DNA from: Planctomycetota bacterium
GTDB lineage: Bacteria > Planctomycetota > J058 > JAJDCQ01
NCBI GenBank assembly: GCA_029260755.1
Contig: JAJDCQ010000136.1
Span: 1-64,000, forward strand
DNA length: 64,000 nucleotides
Reading direction: 5' to 3'
The notes below the pieces were generated by a model. It was not told where the DNA came from. It did no database searches and saw nothing but the letters and a program-made list of their open reading frames with translations. Below are positions 1 through 9,900 of this stretch, in pieces (position 1 is the first letter of the stretch; the number at the start of each line of letters is the position of its first letter). The translations under genes were made by a program, and so were the position numbers.

Positions 1-320
1 GCGATCTCCCCGCGCTCGTACGCGAGGCGGAGCGCCTCGTGGCGCTCGCAGGCCCGGGCCGCCCGAATGAGTCGATAGGTCTTGTCCTTGCCGCAGTCCA
101 GCTTCGCATCGGCGAACGCGACCGTGCTCGGGTAGCCGAAGCCGTCGTGGAGCTTCCGCTGTTCGACGTCGAGCAGGTAGAAGGCGGTCACCGCGTCGCA
201 CCGCTCGCCCACGCGGGCGAGGCGGACGAGCCGCGCGAGGACCTCGTCGGGATGAAGCCCCGAGTCGCACGCGAACAGGGCGTCCGAGACTCTCGAGGCG
301 TCCGTGAGCGTCGTCGTCAT
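1..320 (-). CDS. HNH endonuclease-family protein, N-terminal part (truncated by window edge)
   Basis: The minus strand is open from an ATG at 320 to the left edge, giving 106 codons. A purine-rich ribosome binding site (GAGGGGAG on the minus strand, 329-336) lies 8 nt before the ATG. The protein is helical, with the segments LLDVEQRKLH, GFGYPS and KTYRLIRAARACER. This spacing (a VE-R-LH helix, a G-[YF]-S turn, then an R-I-xAAR helix) is typical of the region that precedes the HNH nuclease domain in many planctomycete and deltaproteobacterial HNH proteins. The nuclease domain itself would lie outside the window, so the family call is an inference from the N-terminus only. The opposite-strand frame at 39-350 is a shadow. 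Confidence 0.6.
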   Translation of the reverse strand, partial: MTTTLTDASRVSDALFACDSGLHPDEVLARLVRLARVGERCDAVTAFYLLDVEQRKLHDGFGYPSTVAFADAKLDCGKDKTYRLIRAARACERHEALRLAYERGEI

Positions 321-949
321 CGTGTCGTCTCCCCTCTCGTTTGGTCGTAGAGTTTGGTCGCGTTCTCTCTCTCTCTATACGCTCGAGGTGGGGTGTTTGT
401 TTCGTTCTTTTTAAGGTTTTTATCGGAGCACTCTGCCTCGCATCGGCGTCGCGTCATTCACCGCGCGACGGGGTCGCGGCCTGGCGGTTCGGCGCGACTC
501 GGCAGGCGAGGCGACCGGGTGAAACCGGGCGACCGGACGGCCTGCCGTCGAGGGGGGGGGCTTGTACTCCTGCACTCCGGGAAGCCGGACCGGGCTGCGG
601 GCGACGAGCCTCGGAGAAATCCTTTCGCAGACGCGGTCCTCCCCGCCCTCCTTGACCTGCGATGTTGGCTCGGAGGGGAGCGTCGAGCGGCAGGGACGAT
701 GGCAGAGGGAAGTCGACCGAGGCGCGACGCGATCACGGCGGAGCCTCCGGGCGCGTCTCTCGTCGGAGCCGGCCCGTACTCGTTTCCGGAAGGGAGTTCG
801 CTAGTTCATCGGGGTCACGGTTGGATGGACTTGGCTCGCCAGACCCGAAGCCCGAGCGCCGCAGAATCGGTGCCTGCTCGAGGCTCCGACCGCGAACCCG
901 CTCGAAATCACTGAAACTCAGCACGCCGCTCGGGCGTCCTGTTCCAACG
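321..949. other. Intergenic region, no convincing gene
   Basis: About 630 bases separate the divergent HNH-like and PhyH genes. The stretch 360-430 is the most AT-rich part, with a CT dinucleotide run at 365-375 and T-rich blocks near 400-422. Read on the minus strand it contains GTATAGAGAG, a possible -10 for the HNH-like gene. A run of nine G residues lies near 552-560. Open frames here on both strands lack recognisable domains and look like high-GC noise. I found no tRNA fold or riboswitch. Confidence 0.5.
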
Positions 950-2023
950 ATGGCCGCTCCCTCCGCCTGGCACCTTCTCGAGGACGCGTCCGGGGAGCTC
1001 CTCGGGGTCCGGCGTGGCGAGCTCGTCTCGTCGACCCGTGCCGACGATCGCTTTCTCTGGCGTGACAGTGGCGACCCGGCCTCGCCCGCGCTCCTCTCCG
1101 CCGATGGCGCGGTGTCTCTCCCCTCGCGGGTGATCGCCGAGCGGGGGCTCTCGGCTCGACCCGGGCCCTCCCGCCTTCCTTCGGAGCACCTCGCCGACCT
1201 GCGCGCGAACGGGTTCACGGTGCTCGAGTCGGTCCTCGATCGCCCGGCGATCGACCGCTTGAAGACCGACGCCGCGCGCGTCCGGGCCGAGCGCCACGGG
1301 TTCGAGCGGCCTCACGACGGTCAGTTCTGGATGACGGACACGATCGCCTGGAGCGCCGAGGTGGCGCGGGCGGTGACGCATCCCGTGGCGCTCTGGCTGC
1401 TCGAGCGCTACCTGGAGACGGACGAGATCCACTACGGTCATCAGCCGATCATCACGACGCTGAAGCCGGCGAAGCGTCTTCTGGGCGCGTCCTCCTCGGG
1501 CGGATGGCACGCCGACTACCCCTACCACCCCGGCGTCTTCCCCGATGACCGGTGGCCGTCCTCTCCTCCCTACGGCGTCCAGTTCAACATCTGCGTCGAC
1601 TCGTTCCGGCCGGACAACGGGGCGACCGAGTTCGTTCCCGGCTCGCACGAACGATGCCAGGTCCCGCCCGCGTCGCTCGGCGTGGACGGGACCCGCGTGG
1701 GTGAGGGCGCCCAGACGAGCGTGCGCCAGCTTCTGGCGCCCGCCGGCGCCGCGATCATCTACGACGCGCGCACCTGGCACCGCGCCTGCCCCGAGCGGAA
1801 CGTGAGCGGCGTGGACCGCCTGGCCATCCTGAACGCCGTGACCCCCTCCTGGGTGGCTCCGATGGCGGACCGCTCGCCCGGCGCGAGCGCCTACCGCGCG
1901 TCCGAGGTTCAGCCCGCCCTGACCGCGCGCGAGCGCGCCGAGATTGACCGCCTCGTCGACCGACCCCCGACGCCGCCCCCGCCCGGCGCGCCCGCGCTTC
2001 GGCAACGCCGCGGTCCCTACTGA
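950..2023 (+). CDS. Phytanoyl-CoA dioxygenase (PhyH) family Fe(II)/2-oxoglutarate oxygenase
   Basis: The product has 357 residues. The PhyH iron-binding triad is visible: H187 and D189 in GGWHADYPYH, and the distal H277 in ARTWHRAC. R290 in GVDRLAI is placed to bind the 2-oxoglutarate carboxylate. The block FVPGSH, usual between the two halves of the fold, is also present. Members hydroxylate small molecules or lipids using O2 and 2-oxoglutarate; the substrate here cannot be told. The first 80 residues are not part of the core fold. I chose ATG 950 because upstream in-frame sequence back to 662 is Arg/Ser-rich and unlike protein. No clear ribosome binding site precedes it, so the start is the weak point. 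Confidence 0.85.
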   Translation: MAAPSAWHLLEDASGELLGVRRGELVSSTRADDRFLWRDSGDPASPALLSADGAVSLPSRVIAERGLSARPGPSRLPSEHLADLRANGFTVLESVLDRPAIDRLKTDAARVRAERHGFERPHDGQFWMTDTIAWSAEVARAVTHPVALWLLERYLETDEIHYGHQPIITTLKPAKRLLGASSSGGWHADYPYHPGVFPDDRWPSSPPYGVQFNICVDSFRPDNGATEFVPGSHERCQVPPASLGVDGTRVGEGAQTSVRQLLAPAGAAIIYDARTWHRACPERNVSGVDRLAILNAVTPSWVAPMADRSPGASAYRASEVQPALTARERAEIDRLVDRPPTPPPPGAPALRQRRGPY

Positions 2024-2048
2024 TCGATCGGCTCCGCACGACGCGCCG

Positions 2049-3779
2049 ATGGACCCGCGACGGATGCGCTGCCATCCTCGGTTCATGCCGAGCGTCGGAC
2101 CGTTCGAGATTCTCGAGGAGATCGGCCGCGGCGGGATGGGGGTCGTCTACCGGGCGCGCGATCCCTCCATCGCGCGCGATGTCGCCGTCAAGCTGATCCG
2201 GGCCGCGACCATCGGCGGAGACTCATCGGCGCGCCTCGCGCGGGAGGCGCAGGCCGTCGCTCGCCTCCGCCATCCGGGCATCGTCACGGTCCATGCCGTC
2301 GGCCGGACCGAGGACGGCCATCCCTGGTTCGCGATGGAGCTCGTGGACGGGCGCTCGCTCGGCGACCTCGTTCGCGACGGCGCCCTCGAGGCGGCGACAG
2401 CGGTGGAGATCGTCCGGGATGTCGCCCTCGCGCTGGATCATGCGCACGTGGCCGGCGTGATCCATCGCGACTTGAAGCCCGACAACGTGCTCATCGAGGC
2501 GGTCTCGGGGCGAGCCCGCCTCACCGACTTCGGGCTCGCCCATGACGAGTCGGCGAAGGAGCAGCTCACCCGGACCGGCGAGCTCCTCGGCACGCCCGCC
2601 TACATGGCCCCCGAGCAGGCCGACGGAAACGGGGCGCGTGGACCCGTCGTCGACGTCTACGGCCTCGGAGCGATCCTCTACCACGCCCTCGTCGGCCGCG
2701 CCCCGTTCGCCGGCAGCGGCCCGATGGAGATCCTGCGGAAGGTCCTCTTCGATCGCCCCACGCCGCCCCGCGAGCTCGACTCGACCATCCCGCCGGACCT
2801 CGAGCGCGTCGCCCTCCGCTGCCTCGAGAAGGACCCGGCCCACCGCTACCCCTCCGCGCGCGCGGTGGCCGACGCGCTCGATCGGATCCTCGCGGACGGG
2901 CGCCTCGAGTCCTCGCCGAGCGCGTCCAGCCGCCGCGCGCCGCGGCGCGCTCGCTCCTCCGAGCGACGCCGACCCGCGCCCCGGCCCGTCCCGCCCGCCT
3001 CGCGCGCCGTTCCCGCCGCGATCGCTGGCGCCGGCGCGGTGGTCGCCATCGCGCTCCTGGCTCTCGCCCTCTCGGGCCCGGCGGCCGATTCCGATGACCA
3101 TCCCCCGCCGCGCCCGCTGATCGCTCGCGGCGAGGAGCCCGCCCTTCCGATCGTTTCGCCGCCCGACCCGCCGGCGCCGACCGACGCCTCCGCCGAGGCG
3201 CCCACCCCGCCTCCGGACCCGGCTCCGGAACCGGCGCCAGACCCGGCGACGGACCCGGCGCCAGTCCCTCTGGCGCCGGCGGACACCTCGGCGACCCGGG
3301 CCGAGGCGCGGACCCTCTTCGAGGCGGCTCGCGCCAGGGGACGCGCCGGCGACCTCGCGGGCGCCCGGGCCGAGGTCGAGCGGGCCATCGCCCTCGATCC
3401 GGAGCTCGCCGACGCCTACGTCCTCCGGGCGAGCCTCGCCAACGCGGCCGGGGAGCTCGATCGATCTCTGGCCGATCTCGACCGCGCCCTCGAGCTCGAC
3501 CCGACCCTCACGCAGGCCTGGTTCAACAGGGGAACCATGCGCAATTTCGCGAAGGACTATCCCGGGGCGATCGCCGACCTCACCGAGGCCATTCGCCTCC
3601 TCCCCGATCGCGCCGACTCCTGGCGCAATCGCGGCGTCGCCCGACACAACGCCGGCGATCTCGCGGGCGCGGTCGAGGACTACGAACGCTTCCTCGCCCT
3701 CGCGCCGGGTCACCCCGCGACCCCGGGTGTCCGGGCGCTGATCGCCCGGATCCGGGGCGCTCGATCGAGCGACCGTTGA
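2049..3779 (+). CDS. Membrane-anchored Hanks-type Ser/Thr kinase with C-terminal TPR repeats
   Basis: The product has 576 residues. The N-terminal kinase domain (about 20-290) has a glycine loop GRGGMGVV, catalytic lysine K48, the catalytic loop with H139, D141 and K143, D160 of DFG, and GTPAYMAPEQ after the activation segment, so it should be active. An Arg/Pro-rich linker leads to one membrane helix (about 320-343), then a Pro/Ala/Asp-rich spacer and three or four TPR units (about 425-570). This implies a cytoplasmic kinase with an exported TPR receptor. The start could also be ATG 2064 or 2085; neither has a good ribosome binding site. The TGA at 3777-3779 overlaps the TTG start of the next kinase, so the two are probably translated as a coupled pair. 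Confidence 0.88.
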   Translation: MDPRRMRCHPRFMPSVGPFEILEEIGRGGMGVVYRARDPSIARDVAVKLIRAATIGGDSSARLAREAQAVARLRHPGIVTVHAVGRTEDGHPWFAMELVDGRSLGDLVRDGALEAATAVEIVRDVALALDHAHVAGVIHRDLKPDNVLIEAVSGRARLTDFGLAHDESAKEQLTRTGELLGTPAYMAPEQADGNGARGPVVDVYGLGAILYHALVGRAPFAGSGPMEILRKVLFDRPTPPRELDSTIPPDLERVALRCLEKDPAHRYPSARAVADALDRILADGRLESSPSASSRRAPRRARSSERRRPAPRPVPPASRAVPAAIAGAGAVVAIALLALALSGPAADSDDHPPPRPLIARGEEPALPIVSPPDPPAPTDASAEAPTPPPDPAPEPAPDPATDPAPVPLAPADTSATRAEARTLFEAARARGRAGDLAGARAEVERAIALDPELADAYVLRASLANAAGELDRSLADLDRALELDPTLTQAWFNRGTMRNFAKDYPGAIADLTEAIRLLPDRADSWRNRGVARHNAGDLAGAVEDYERFLALAPGHPATPGVRALIARIRGARSSDR

Positions 3780-6700
3780 GCGGCCCGCCGTCCGCGCCCC
3801 GGGGACGCCGGGTCGGACGCTACGTCCTCGGCGAGGAGATCGGCCGCGGCGGGATGGGCGCGGTCTTCCGCGCCGAGGATCCGCGCCTGCGCCGGGCGGT
3901 GGCGATCAAGCTCCTCGCGGGCGCCGGCGGCGCCGACGATGCGCGACGCCACCATCGCTTCCTCCGAGAGGCCCAGGCGGCGGGCGGACTCCGTCACCCG
4001 GGGATCGTCGCGGTCCACGAGATCGGCGATCACGCCGGCCAGCCCTTCCTGGTGATGGACCTGATCGACGGCGAGGACCTCGACTCTCTCCGCGCGCGCG
4101 GGCCGTTGCCGCCCCGCCGCGTCGCCGAGATCGTCCGCGACGTCGCCCGCGCCCTCGAGCACGCCCACGTCAACGACGTCGTTCACCGCGACGTCAAGCC
4201 TCAGAACGTGCTCATCGATCGGGATGGTCACGCGCTGCTGGTCGACTTCGGCCTCGCTCGCCCCATCGACGGCGCATCCGCCCTCACCCGGACGGGCCAG
4301 CTCCTCGGCACGCCGCAGTTCCTCGCGCCCGAGCAGGCGCGCGGCGAGGTCGGGCCCCTCGCGGATGTCTGGGCCCTCGGCGGGCTCCTCTACGCGACGA
4401 CGACCGGCCGGCCTCCCTTCGACGGCGAGACCATCATCAACGTCCTCCAGCAGGTCCTTCAGGCCGATCCCGTCCCGCCGCGCCAGATCGATGCCCGCAT
4501 CCACCCCGACCTCGAGACGATCGCCCTTCGATGCCTCGAGAAGGACCCGGCCTCCCGATACCCCTCGGCCGCCGCCGTCGCCGACGAGCTCGAGCGGTTC
4601 CTGGCCGGGGAGGCCATCCTCGCCCGACCGCTTCGGGGCGCCGCCCGCGTGCGTCGCTGGGTCCGCCGCAACCGGCTCCTCGCGGGCGTCCTCCTCGGCG
4701 CGACGCTCCTCGTGCTCGGCACCGTCGCCGCCGCCGCGGTGGCGGTCGTCTCCTCGAACCGCCGCCTCCGCGCCGAGCGCGACGCGTCCGAGAGCGCGCG
4801 CCGCGACGCCGAGGCCGCGCGCGCCCGCGCGAGCTCGGCCCTCGCCGACTCCGAACGCGATCGCGACCGCGCCGAGGCGAGCGTCCTCCAGGCCCGTCAG
4901 AGCCTCGCGACGGCCTTCATCGAGAAGGGGACCCGCCTCCTCGAGGACCTCGATGTCCCCGGGGCGCGCCTCCTCTTCGCCCACGCCGTCGCGAGCCACG
5001 ACGACCGGCGAGCCCGCGAGCACCTCCTCGCGGCGCGGCAACGCTGGGATCGGGTCGCCTGGACCCGCCGGTTCGAGGACTCGATCCGCGACTCCGTCTG
5101 GAGCGGTGACGTCCTCGTCACGTCGGGCGGCCACCACATCCGGTGCTGGGATGGCAGGACCGGGCGCCTCCTCGGCGCGTCCGAGCGCCTCGAGCGCGCC
5201 CCCGATCGTCTCCTCGCGCTCCCCGGTGGGAGGATCGCCACGCTGGCCCCACCCGGGCGGATCGCCGTCCGGGAGGTCCCCTCGGCTCGCGCGGTCGCCC
5301 AGATCGACGCGGGGCATTCGCTGTCGAAGGCCACGGTCACGACGCGGCGAGGCCTGATCGCCTGGGCCGGCCCCCGCGGTCTCGTCGTCTGGAACCCGCT
5401 GACCGACGACCGCAACGACATCCGCTTCGGCCGCGGGGCAGCCCGCCCCGGCGAGGGCATCACGGCGATCGCCTTCGCGCCGGACGACCAGCTCGCGATC
5501 GGCACCGCCGATGGCGCGGTCGCTCTGATCTCGGGAGCCGACGAATCGTCACGCTCCCTCGGCCGACACGCCGAATCGGTCCGCGGCCTCGCCTGGAGCC
5601 CCGATGGCCGACGCCTCCTGAGCACGGCGCTCGACGGAGCGTTGCGGCTCTACGAGCCCGGCCGACCGGACGACGAGCCTCGCACGCTCGAGACCGACGA
5701 CGGCAAGGACGTGCTCAGCGCCGTCTTCTCGCCCGACGGATCGCACGTCGTCTTCGGAGATGCCGATGGCCGGATCTGGTCCTGGGAGGCGGACAACACC
5801 TTCATCCACATCCTGCTCCTGACCGAGCTCGATCACGTCGACGCCGTCGCCTTCGATCCGTCCGGGCGTTCCCTCGCCTGGGCCGGGGGGCGGTTCCGGA
5901 CGACCGGACACGGCGGATCGCTCGGGCTGCTCGACCTCGCCTCGATCGCGAGCCTCCCCCCGCGGCAGCAGTTCGCCGACGGGGTCGCCTGGAGCCCTCG
6001 CGGTCAGCTCGCCGTGGTCACCGAGCATCGAGCCCTCGAGATCTGGGACCCCGCGAGCGCCCGCCGCGTCCGCGCCTTCCCGCTCTCCCGGGAGGTCGAC
6101 CGGATCGCCTGGAGTCGGGACGGCCGCCGCATCGCCACCATGCGCGAGCGCCGCATCGAGCTCCTCGACGCGGCGACGGGAGCGCGCCTGCACGCCATCG
6201 ACGCCGGCGACCGCAGAGACGTCGCCGAGGCGTCCCTGGACGCCGCCTGGCGACGGGTCGTCGTGCCATCCTGGAAGTATCCTCTGGAGGTCCTCGACCT
6301 CGCCACCGGACGTCGGATCGGCCGCCCGGTCGGCAAGGAGTCCGAGTCGGGGGCGATCTCCTCCGACGGGACGCTCGTCGTCCATGGCGACGAGGACGGC
6401 ACCGTCGCTCTCGTCGGCATCGAGCCGCCCGGCGAGCGCTGGCGCGTCCGGGCCCACGCCGAGCGGACGGTCGCCTGCGCGATCTCGCCCGACGGCCGCC
6501 TCGTCGCGAGCGGCGGCGTCGACGGGTCGCTCACGCTCCGCGCCGCCGACCGCCCCGAGGAGCCGCTCCTCCTCGAGCCGCCGTTCGATGACCGCGTCCG
6601 CCAGCTCGCGTTCTCCCCCGACGGACGCCTCCTGGCCGGCACCGGGCAAGACGCCACGCTCCAGCTCTGGCGCCTCTCCGAGGGATCACCCCGACTGCTG

Positions 6701-6952
6701 GCACGTCTCCGGCCCGACCGCGGCGGCGCCGGCGACCTCGCCTGGAGCCACGATGGCCGCCTCCTCGCCGTCGGGGCGGGGTCGCACGACTGCCCGCCGG
6801 CCGCCGTCTGGAAGGTCCACGCCATCGAGGAAGCCCTCGCCGCGCCGGCCGCCGACCTCCTCGCCGAGGAGCAGCGGTGGACCGGTCTCCGCGCGGACGG
6901 GCTCGACATCCGAATCGCCGACGACGAGGCGCTCCGCGCCCCGGGTCGCTGA
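3776..6952 (+). CDS. Membrane-anchored Ser/Thr kinase with WD40 propeller
   Basis: The product has 1058 residues. The kinase domain (about 15-280) keeps GRGGMGAV, K45 in VAIKLL, H137 and D139 of HRD, D157 of DFG and GTPQFLAPEQ. A membrane helix follows (about 301-325), then a Glu/Ala/Arg coiled coil (about 328-390) and about 600 residues of WD40 repeats with WSPDGR- and WSRDGR-type blade motifs, enough for two seven-bladed propellers. No ATG fits before the kinase fold. The start is TTG 3776, embedded in TTGA with the stop of the upstream TPR kinase. The pair therefore forms one transcription unit in which the second protein depends on translation of the first. Confidence 0.88.
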   Translation: MSGPPSAPRGRRVGRYVLGEEIGRGGMGAVFRAEDPRLRRAVAIKLLAGAGGADDARRHHRFLREAQAAGGLRHPGIVAVHEIGDHAGQPFLVMDLIDGEDLDSLRARGPLPPRRVAEIVRDVARALEHAHVNDVVHRDVKPQNVLIDRDGHALLVDFGLARPIDGASALTRTGQLLGTPQFLAPEQARGEVGPLADVWALGGLLYATTTGRPPFDGETIINVLQQVLQADPVPPRQIDARIHPDLETIALRCLEKDPASRYPSAAAVADELERFLAGEAILARPLRGAARVRRWVRRNRLLAGVLLGATLLVLGTVAAAAVAVVSSNRRLRAERDASESARRDAEAARARASSALADSERDRDRAEASVLQARQSLATAFIEKGTRLLEDLDVPGARLLFAHAVASHDDRRAREHLLAARQRWDRVAWTRRFEDSIRDSVWSGDVLVTSGGHHIRCWDGRTGRLLGASERLERAPDRLLALPGGRIATLAPPGRIAVREVPSARAVAQIDAGHSLSKATVTTRRGLIAWAGPRGLVVWNPLTDDRNDIRFGRGAARPGEGITAIAFAPDDQLAIGTADGAVALISGADESSRSLGRHAESVRGLAWSPDGRRLLSTALDGALRLYEPGRPDDEPRTLETDDGKDVLSAVFSPDGSHVVFGDADGRIWSWEADNTFIHILLLTELDHVDAVAFDPSGRSLAWAGGRFRTTGHGGSLGLLDLASIASLPPRQQFADGVAWSPRGQLAVVTEHRALEIWDPASARRVRAFPLSREVDRIAWSRDGRRIATMRERRIELLDAATGARLHAIDAGDRRDVAEASLDAAWRRVVVPSWKYPLEVLDLATGRRIGRPVGKESESGAISSDGTLVVHGDEDGTVALVGIEPPGERWRVRAHAERTVACAISPDGRLVASGGVDGSLTLRAADRPEEPLLLEPPFDDRVRQLAFSPDGRLLAGTGQDATLQLWRLSEGSPRLLARLRPDRGGAGDLAWSHDGRLLAVGAGSHDCPPAAVWKVHAIEEALAAPAADLLAEEQRWTGLRADGLDIRIADDEALRAPGR

Positions 6953-6997
6953 GGTCCTACGACTCGGTCACGCGCTTCGACTCGTTGATGGCCAAGC

Positions 6998-9900
6998 CTA
7001 CCGCGGCCCGGGCACCTCGAGGATGGCGTCCCCTTCGTAGCGGAGCCTCGTGGCGACGGTCGCCTCCTCGAGGAGCTCCTCGGGACTGCGGGCGAGCACG
7101 GCGAGGTCCTGCACCTCGATCACGCCGAGCGTTCCTCCGATCGCGATGGCGCGCCCATCCGGCGAGAACGCGAGGCCCCGGATGCGGCCGACGGAGCTGC
7201 CGTCGAGGGTGATCAGGCCGCGGCCGGCAGCGTCGATCAGGCGCACCTCGGAGTCGCCGACGGCGAAGGCGATCCGCTCGCCATCGTCGCTCCAGGTGAC
7301 CGCTCGGGCGCCGCCGGCGAGCTCGATGTGGAAGCGCTGCTCGCTCTCGGTCACGTCGACGACGGCCAGTCCGACCGGCGTCGCGACGGCCACGATCGGT
7401 TCGCGGGGCGCGAAGTGGACGGAGTGATCGCGCGGGTCGCTCGCCAGCTCCGCGACGCGCTCGCCGGTCGCCGGGTTCCAGAGCGCGGCGCCGGCCGGGC
7501 CGCCGGTGGCGAGCAGCTCGCCGTCGGGGCTCCACGAGACGGACCTCGGCAGGGGGAGCAGGGACCGCGCCTCGTCGTCGGGCGGTCCGACCGTGAACGC
7601 GTGCACCTGCTCGAGTCGCTGCCCGACCCGGCGCCAGATGACGACCCGACCGGATCCGGCGGTCGCCACTCGCTCCCCGTCGGGGGCGAGCGCGATCCCG
7701 ACGAGCGGCGAGTCGTGGGCCACGCCGCTCGCCAGTTGCCGGCCCGATCCGACGTCGATGACGGCCAGCCCGCTCCGTCCGCCGACGACGACGACGCCGT
7801 CCCGGACGCGCGCGCCAAAAGTGCTCACGCGGGGGCCGATCACCCGCGGATGGTCGAACTCGCCCGACAACGACCAGGCGCCGAGCTCGTGGTCGAGCGT
7901 CAGCGCGATCAGCGCGTCGCCCGCGCCCGTTCGGCTCCACAGGACGCCGCCGTCGCCCGCGTAGCCGTCGGCCACCATCGGCGTTCGAGACAGCGCGAGA
8001 TCCCAAAGGCGGAGCGCCCCTCCGGAGAGGGCGGCCAGGGTGTGGCCCCCTTCGAGGATGGCGACCGCGTCGACGTCGGTGCCGTGGCCGGCCAGGCGCA
8101 GGACCGACTTCGCTCCCGTGGGGGTCACGTCCGCCACGTCGACCACGCCGTCGATGCGCCCGATCGCGATCCGGCGGCCGTCGTCGCTCCAGGCGAGCGA
8201 AGCTATGTGCTCGCGCTCGCTCCCTCCGAGCAGCTCGCGATCCGATCGCCCACCACTCGCCCGAGCCTCGGCCAGCTCGTGGAGGCGCAGCCTTCCCTCG
8301 TCGCCGAACGCGAGCGCCCGGCCGTCGGGACGCCAGGCGACCGGCGCCGTGAGGATCTGCCGCGACCCGCCCGGCGAATCGTACATCTGAAACTCGTAGG
8401 CCTGGCGACCCGTCTCGGGCTCGATCACGACGACGCGCGCCTCCGACGATGCCGCGACGAGCGCCCCGGCTGGCGTCGAGGGTCGCGGCTGCACGTCGAC
8501 CCGCATCGGGAGCGGCGAGCCCTCACTCCCGGTGAAGACCGACGCGCTCCCGCCGCCGAGAAGGTCGAGACGCTCCACGCTCGTCGGCGCCCACATCCCG
8601 CGACCCGCCCGCGACCCCGACCCCCTCTCCGGAGCGACTCTCCGCTCGAAGACGAGCGCGCTCCCGTCCGGCGCGAGCGTCCCGATGCGCAGGGTGGACT
8701 CCGCCGAGAACGGCCCCGCCACGGCCCGGCGCTCCACCACGGCGAGGTCGCCGCTCTCCTCCGGCGCGAGCGTCAGCATCTCGACGCCTCCGCCCGGCCC
8801 CGACGAGCCGAGGACGAGGCGTCCATCCGCGAGGAAACCGATCGCGGCGACCCCCGAGCCGCCGCTCGGCGCGATGGCGCCGCGCGGCTCGCCGAAACCG
8901 ACGCCGAACACCCGCGCGTCCGGCGCGCCGTCCGACGCCGTGACGACCACCCGCCCGTCGGGGCTGCTCGCGATGAGTCCGATCGGACGGTGGACGCGTG
9001 CCGGCTGGAACGATGCGCCCGGCCGCGGCGTGAGCGCTCGACGCGGCGTCTCGAACCGCACCCGCGGAGCACCCTCGCGGAGGCGCGCGATGCGTCCGCG
9101 CGCGCGCGGGTCGTCGTGGAGCGCGAGCGAGGCCGCGAGGACGGCCCACGCCTCGGGCAGCCGGCGCTCCACGAGGAGGCGCTCTCCCCGCTCGAGGAGG
9201 GCCCGCGCCAGCTCCCGCCTCGTCGCCCGCGCCTCGGCGCTCGCGCGCGCCTCGGCCGCGCGCGCCCGTTCGCCCTCCGCCTCGGCGCGGGCGAGGGCGG
9301 ACTCCGCCTCGAGGCGGCGGCGATCGCTCAGCGCCCGCGCGTCCCGCGCCTCGTCGAGCGCGCGCCTCGTCTTTCGGATCGAGTAGATCGCGAACGCCCC
9401 GCTCGCCACGAGAAGGCCGGCGATCAGGATCGCGCTCGCGACCAGGCTGGCGGCGAACGCCCGGTTGCGTCGCGCCCAGCGGAGGACCCGCTCGCGCCGG
9501 CCGACGGGTCGGGCGGAGATGGGCTCGCCCGCGAGGAAGCGACCGAGGTCGGCGGCGAGCGCCCCGGCGGTCGGGTAGCGTCGCTCCGGGTCGGACTCGA
9601 GGCAGGCGAACGCGATCGTCTCGAGGTCGACGTGGACGTTCGCGCTCCTGCGACGGAGCGGAACGACATCGCCGCGGATCGTCTTGCCGATCACCTCGAC
9701 GACGCTCTCCCCTTCGAACGGAGGCTCCCCGGCGAGCGCGAAGTAGAGCACGGCCCCCGCCGCGAAGACGTCGGCGCGGGGGCCGACCGCATCCTGCTCG
9801 CCCCGGATCTGCTCCGGCGAGCAGTAGTGCGGCGTGCCCAGGAGCTGGCCGGTGAGGGTGAGCGATCGGTCGACGCCGTCGATCTCGCGGGCGAGGCCGA

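Noticed and set aside
480..640. GC-rich stem-like segments and a G run that could be a structured RNA.
   Set aside because: I could not match them to a tRNA, riboswitch or other known RNA, and compensatory pairing cannot be judged from one sequence.
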